A stretch of DNA of 64,000 nt from Cordia subcordata (Eukaryota; Streptophyta; Magnoliopsida; Boraginales; Cordiaceae). Below the pieces are notes generated by a model, which ran no database searches, was not told the origin of the DNA, and saw only the letters and a list, made by a program, of their open reading frames with translations. A program made the position numbers and the translations under genes. Position 1 is the first letter of the stretch. Each line of letters begins with the position of its first letter. The stretch is from assembly GCA_028554755.1 (NCBI GenBank), contig JAPTOF010000004.1, forward strand, positions 19,400,001 to 19,464,000, in the 5' to 3' direction. Positions 58,535 through 64,000 of the stretch are shown here, piece after piece.

Positions 58535-61500
58535 TGATGTATTGGTTTTATGTGTGCTTGTGTTTTGCATGTTTATTCTTGTTTTGTTTTGTGCTTCATC
58601 TGGTGTATTTATATAGCATTTAGGTCATACTTATGCATATTAGGGTTAACGGGTTCATAGTTGAGCTTAGAACTTAAATGCTACACTAATGCGTGATTGT
58701 TGCCTTTTTAGGTGAGATTCAGAGAGATAATTGGACCTTGATTGATGGTGCTTGGCGTGTGAAGCAAAGCCAAGAGTGTTTCAGATGAAAGGAATGAAGA
58801 AAAGTGTATTTGGAAGCTCTCGAACAAACAACGATGTAATCGAGCGCGAGCGGGGATATGTGTTTCGGGAGAAGCAATTGAACTTGGTTGAAGATGTAGA
58901 GAGAATGAACAAAGTTTGGAGATGTTTATGGGCATGAAAATATGAAGAAAAATGGCTTTAGAGGTCCTCAAAAGCAATACGTAGCAATAGAAAAAATCGC
59001 GTGCTAATCGAAGCTAAAACGAGCAAGTTACAAACATTTTACTATCAAGGCTGGTCAACCCCCTGCCAAGGCCAGGCCCTCGGGCTAGGCCCCTAGCCGA
59101 GTCAGTAAATAATCCCATTAGGTAGGTCAACGATGTTAGGATTAGTATGCCCTAAAGCTCAGTTGTGTATGACATTTTGGATGTTAAATAATGTATAATC
59201 ATTTTGTTAAATGGCGTTATGAGTTTGTTATGTATTATCTCTCGTATGTTTTATTGATGTATGTATAAAGGTCCTTTAACTTGAACTAATGACTTAGGTG
59301 CGCAGTGAGGCTGGATGCACAGTAGATCTAAGTCTATATTTAATCATGTCATAAATTGAGTCCGTAACCGAATGGTAGTGTTGGGCACTCTACCTGGATA
59401 AGGTTATATTGAGCAAGTCTCCTCGTTGAGGGTGATCTAGCTAGGTCCTTGGAGGACTTTTTGGATTTGTCTTGATAATATGTGTGTCACATATTGGACA
59501 GAACCACTGTGAGTATGTTTTCTAGAGACATACTATCAAAGAAAGAAAACAAGATACTCACTGGTACTAAATGATCATTATTCTTAATCTTGAGCATATA
59601 TGGATGAACTAATGAAGTTAGAGTTTGGTACTTTGATTCATTGTAGGTAAGATCTTACTTTATTAGGATCAACAACCTTATGCATTGAGTGCTAAGTTCT
59701 AATTAAATGGAACATGCATATGTAATATGAAATATATGTGTCCCCTTTGGGATTGTCCAAATTTATCATCTGGATCTAGATCTAGTGATACTGCCTTTAT
59801 AGGTGTATCGGTCATATGACTTAAGGGTCACTCCCTAGATCAAGAAATTCCATTACCAAGGATGGTCGGCAATAGGACAAAAAACCCAATGGGAAAAGAT
59901 ACAACTAAGGACGTGATAATACATAGGCCAAAGGACTGGCCTTAACTGTGGTATAGATAGAGGGGCATTATAGTCAGTTATTTAGTAGGTCAAAGACAAA
60001 GTTCACATTCTTTTGTGATAAGTCTTTTGGGTAATAGCAATTATTCTTAGAGTGATCTTATGGTGGAATAAATCAGAGTTAAAATAATTATTATGTCGCC
60101 TAGATCAGGCAAGGATATTTTTGATTATTTTTGGAAGCCAAGGTTAATTGTGTCTTCTTGGTCCCTTCCCTAGTTGAAATAACTTTGAGAGAGTAATCTT
60201 GAAAGAGCAAATTCCATATTGTGGTAGTAGCCTTATTGGGCCAAAGCTTGGAATTAGGTTTGGGCTTTCTTTAGAGTCCAAGATAACCTAATTGGTCTTG
60301 GATGGTTTCTTATTGGGCTTGGGTCCCCACATGGATTTTAGAGTATGTGTTGGGCTTGAATTGTGGGCTTGGTCCAATCTTCCAAGACATGTGCTAAAAA
60401 GTTATTACAAGAAGAATTCAAATTATACAAGTAACTTCCATGACATGTGGCAAACATTTAGTACGAAGAAAAAGTTTTTCCCACATGGAAAGTTTACAAG
60501 GTTTAGGTGCCAAACTTTTATTATAAATAGGCAAGACCTTAAACCATTACTAGTATCCAAAAATTTTGTAATTGATCTCTTCTATTTTGGCAATAGAATA
60601 CTAGAACACATAGTACAGACTTATTATGTGGTTTTTTGCTCTAGATTTTCGAGAGCACATTACTTTGCTTCTTCTTACACAAGAGGCTATTCTCTCAAGA
60701 TAAGTTTCTTTAATCATAGGGAAGAAGACTAGGGAGTTGCCTATTACGACACCCTTATAGTAAAATTTTTTGTGGCCTTGTTCGTGAGTAGGAACAAAGC
60801 TCGTGGCGATTATAGCTTCATCAAAGGTCCCATGCTTCAAGAGGTTAACTTTACATATTTTACAAATACTAGTTATGTTCTTTATGTTCTTAAGCATGTT
60901 CTTATATGTGTTATGTGGTTATTTTATTTTCTTAGCGTGTTTTCTTAGTAAAAATTTTTTAAAATATGGAATAGGATAGACCACATGTAATATTATCGAT
61001 CCTACAAACCAAGCCCCAAGGCCAGTCCCCCAGTTGGTCCCTCGGCCCTATGCGATGACATCTTTATTTAAGGCACTTTTTAGCAATTTTTTAGGGAGAG
61101 CACCTACTATTTCACATGCCTATTTCTTTAAACCCTAATTTCACCTAAACCCACCTCAATCACACTCTCCTAAACATATTTAGCACTTGGAATCAAGGAT
61201 CTAAGAGGATCAAACACAAGATTTGGGGCTTCTGCTCATGGATTATAAAGGATTAGCTTTGGACAAAAGGGTATGTTCCTTATCTCTCTCTTATCCCTAG
61301 TTAATATATGTATAAGTAGAGCATGTAAGGTGATTATATCTTGTACTTATAGATTGATTACTACTCTTTTGTAATGGGTATTGGATGGATTTATGTATAT
61401 ATGTTTTATGCTTAGGGTTTCTATGGCAAATTTACATTCATGTCTATGTGTTTGTAGAAATGGTTCAATTATGTTGCATATGTATACTGAAATCTATTTT

Positions 61501-62449
61501 GCTATTAACCATTTCTAAATCATTGTGCTAATATGTCCATGTGTTAGTGTGGTGATTACGTGAAGTGGATATGCCTGTATACATCTCTATGTGTGTGTTT
61601 GCATAGTTAATAGCATAAATAGCTTTTGTTGCTTACATGTCGGGCGCTATTGCTGAAATTGGTGTAATCTAAGTATGTCTACGTGCTTAGTAGTAGAATA
61701 AGCCAGTATATTCTCGAATGTCATGCCCTAGAAATGTATGCATTGTGCTTAATTGATAATTCCCCCTATTGTGATGATGATTGATGGCGCACTAATGGCT
61801 AGCCTAGGTCGAGTTTCCCTTAGCTTTAAATCCAACTAACGGGTTTCAGGGTAGGTTAGTCGACCGTAGATGGACTAGGTCTTGGCTTTAAATCCAGCCA
61901 ACGGTTTAGACGCTAGGGTTCGATCAATATAGGTCACCTTGAACCCTAACTGACTAGCCTTAATGCCTAGGTCATAAGGGCCACGCAAAACTCTAGGTAG
62001 ACGTGCTTAGGGACGGACTCGCACCGAGTCATAGGAGGATCATTAGGAGGTCACTTAGAGGTCTAAACAAAAGGAACCTAAATAATCCATCAAGCAACCT
62101 TAATGAGAAGTAGTAATCACCCATTTGTAAGCCGTAATAACCCTAATTCCCCCATTTTTGACGTTTGAATCTCCTTAGGTCGCTTGATTCCCCTATTTCA
62201 CACATACACCATCCTTTATTTTCCTTGTCCTTAGAATAGGTTTTCTTTTCCTGCACTCTATTCCTCCTTAAAAACCCCAAAAAGTTCGTAGTTTAGCGAC
62301 CTAACATGTAGCTTTTAAGACATGCTTAGCTCAAGACACCATACACGTTTGGCCTCCCCGTGGATTCGACATCATACTCACACACAACGTACTACACGTG
62401 ACCCATGCACTTGTTGGCTACTTAGGCTTGTGCTACGAGATAGTGATCA
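58535..62449 (+). repeat. 3' LTR of the Athila-like element (with nested insertion)
   Basis: The ends are TGATGTATTGG and TAGTGATCA. Net length is about 2,037 bp after removing 59,134-61,006 and its 5-bp duplication. Hairpins with TTAAATCC loops lie at 61,820-61,839 and 61,882-61,901. Confidence 0.87.
59134..61006. mobile_element. 1.87-kb LTR-like insertion (solo LTR or LARD-like)
   Basis: The ends TGTTAGGAT and ATCCTACA form a short inverted repeat with TG/CA termini. The flanks AACGA (59,129-59,133) and AACCA (61,007-61,011) are an imperfect 5-bp target duplication. The sister LTR at 51.76 kb (GGCTCAACCAAG) shows the empty site. An internal TATA-like ATTATAAATAGG at about 60,519 fits an LTR promoter on the plus strand. 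The 146-residue frame at 60,292-60,732 has no recognised domain. No primer site or pol is present. Confidence 0.75.
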
Positions 62450-62454
62450 ATGAG

Positions 62455-62836
62455 TAACTCTTCTTTACCTAAATCAATGTGGATACATGCATTAAAAACT
62501 ACTGTTTATTTATTAAATAGGGTTCCTAGTAAGGCATTTTTAAAAACTCCTTTTGAGCTGTGGTTTGGAACGAAACCTAGTTTAAGGCACCTACATGTTT
62601 GGGGTTGTCTAGCAAAAGCACGAAGTTGTAATCCACATGAAAAGGAATTGGATTCTTGAATGATCAATGGTTACTATATAGGTTACCCAGAGAAATCCAA
62701 AGGGTATAGGTGTTACTGTCCTCACCACAATCCCAGAATCGTAGAAACTAGTAATGTGAGATTCATTGAGAATGGTAAAGTTAGTGGGAGTTCTAAACGG
62801 CAAATTGTGGACATTAATGAGATAAGGGTGAAAATA

Positions 62837-62873
<37 letters not shown>

Positions 62874-64000
62874 TCTTCTATCCACATATACTCCAAATGT
62901 AGTTCCAGTTGTACAACAACAGTTCGACAATACCAAACAACATTTGAATGATGAAACACACAATGAAGAAACTAACTCACCTGTATCTAAAGTGAATAAA
63001 CCACAAGAAATACCATTAAGAAGATCTCAAAGAGAAAGAAAATCAGCTATTCCGGATGATTATATGGTTTATTTGCAAGAATCAAAATTTGATCTTGGAA
63101 TCAATAAAGATTCAGTTTTGTTTTCACAGGCCATGAAATGTCCTGAGTCTGATAAATGGATTAATGCCATAAATGGTGAATTAAAATATATGGAATAAAA
63201 TAAAGTCTGGGATCTTGTTGAGTTACCAAAGAATTGTAGGCGAGTTGGGTGCAATGGGTCTTCAAGACAAAGCATGACTCAAGCGGTAACATCGAACGAT
63301 ATAAAGCTAGACTTATTGCCAAGGGTTTTACTCAAAAGGATAGCATTGATTATAAAGAGACCTTTTCACCAATTTTAAAGAAAGACCTCATTAAGAATAA
63401 TCTTGGCTTTAATTGCTCAATATGATATAGAGTTGCACCAAATGGATGTGAAAACAACCTTTCTAACAGTGATTTTGAGAAAAAAGTTTACATGGACCAA
63501 CCAAAAAGTTCCTCAATAGGAAAAAAGGGTCACATGGTGTGTAAACTTAAAAAATCAATATATGGACTTAAACAAGCTTTCGAACAATGGTATATTAAGT
63601 TCAATGATACTATAATATCTTTATGATTTTAAGAGAACACCGTTGACAGTTGCATATATCGAAAGATCAGTGGGAATAAGTTTATTCCTAGTTTTATGTG
63701 TTGATGATATCTTGCTTGCTACAAATGATTTGGGCATATTGCGAGAGACTAAAGATTTTCTCTCTAAGAATTTTGAAATGAAAGATATGGGCAAGACATC
63801 TCATGTGATAGGAATTGAAATATTCCATGATAAGTCGCAAGAATGGTTGGAATTGTCTCAAAAGGCCCATATTGAAAAGATTCTAAAGAGATTTAATATG
63901 GACAAGTGCTCATCTGAAATTGTTCCAAAGTGACAATTTAGTCTCATGCAATGTCCAGAGAATGATGTGGAATGAAAGGCAATGGAATACATTCCTTATG
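62455..64000 (+). pseudogene. Copia integrase C-terminal part and reverse transcriptase (runs off the window)
   Basis: The integrase resumes with ALKTTVYLLNRVPSKAFLKT and PFELWFGTKPSLRHLHVWGC. A TGA stop at about 62,657 stands where a Cys/Arg-type codon is expected, before MINGYYIGYPEKSKGYRCY. A (TA)n tract expanded inside the linker (62,839-62,871). The reverse transcriptase starts at about 63,120 (SQAMKCPESDKWINAINGEL) and passes [20 protein letters not shown] and YGLKQAFEQWY. It retains the catalytic VDD (LVLCVDDILLATN, about 63,690). Several shifts and stops lie between 63,196 and 63,640. The window ends before RNase H. Confidence 0.88.
62839..62871. repeat. (TA)n microsatellite in the Copia integrase-RT linker
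   Basis: Sixteen uninterrupted TA units lie inside former coding sequence. Confidence 0.95.

Larger units (their letters stand above)
51174..62449 (+). mobile_element. Athila-like non-autonomous Ty3/Gypsy-type element
   Basis: Target duplication ATGAG lies at 51,169-51,173 and 62,450-62,454. Two LTRs of about 2.05 kb (nested insertions removed) start TGATGT and end GATCA. A tRNA-Asp-type primer site follows the first and a TTTGGGGGTGT polypurine tract precedes the second. The 3.5-kb interior carries ORFs without protease, reverse transcriptase, RNase H or integrase, so it would depend on enzymes from another element. Both LTRs carry later insertions. Confidence 0.88.
49370..64000 (+). mobile_element. 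second Ty1-Copia retrotransposon, split by a Gypsy-type insertion
   Basis: The gag, protease and first part of integrase (49,370-51,173) and the rest of integrase and reverse transcriptase (62,450 to the window end) belong to one element. The integrase reading breaks at ...TLMDRSMM and resumes at MSNSSLPKSMW across an 11.3-kb Athila-like insertion with target duplication ATGAG. RNase H and the 3' LTR lie beyond the window. Confidence 0.88.

Noticed and set aside
60292..60732. 146-codon frame within the 1.87-kb insertion
   Set aside because: No recognised domain, spans the TATA-like promoter of an LTR-like sequence, and lacks any gag or pol signature.

Overview
The window is nuclear DNA of a flowering plant, almost certainly a eudicot with a repeat-rich genome. 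The signs are spliced genes with GT-AG introns, AT-rich non-coding DNA, Ty1/Copia and Ty3/Gypsy LTR retrotransposons with tRNA-derived primer sites, Tourist-type MITEs, and telo-box motifs at a housekeeping gene. The species cannot be named from the sequence.

Only two complete host genes can be supported, and they converge in the middle. An ALY/REF mRNA-export factor (THO complex subunit 4 family) lies on + at 29,537-34,216, with five exons and 243 aa. A conserved-looking gene of unknown function lies on - at 35,700-42,329, with eleven exons in perfect phase and 353 aa, or 406 aa with an alternative last exon at 35,332-35,559. Two decayed host-like or transposase-derived genes are also present: a FAR1/FHY3-type gene (3,704-6,142, +) and a Ulp1-like (C48) cysteine protease remnant (18,300-19,700, -).

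Left side (6.5-18.2 kb): a 5'-truncated SIRE/Maximus-like Copia element on - has its 3' LTR split by a solo Athila-like LTR with a GTACA target duplication. Next comes a rearranged Athila-like element whose gag-protease block is inverted relative to its own LTRs and primer site. Centre-left (19.9-25.5 kb): a complete but disabled Tnt1/Tork-type Copia has 333-bp LTRs differing at 8 positions, target duplication ATAAT, and a dense W-box cluster in its leader. It sits inside a tandem array of about 92-bp units.

Right side (44-64 kb): a SIRE-like remnant is reduced to LTR-primer site-partial LTR (44,859-47,474). A second Copia (49.4 kb to beyond the window end) is interrupted in its integrase by an 11.3-kb Athila-like non-autonomous element (51,174-62,449, target duplication ATGAG). 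Each LTR of that element has been hit by a further LTR-like insertion (52,253-53,974 and 59,134-61,006).

The most interesting signals are in the LTRs. A repeated hairpin with complementary arm changes occurs in all Athila-like LTRs. CCGGTCGACCGG-type palindromes spaced about 60 bp apart occur in LTRs of both the Gypsy and the Copia families. I found no CRISPR array, no recognisable tRNA or rRNA gene, and no confirmed novel system.
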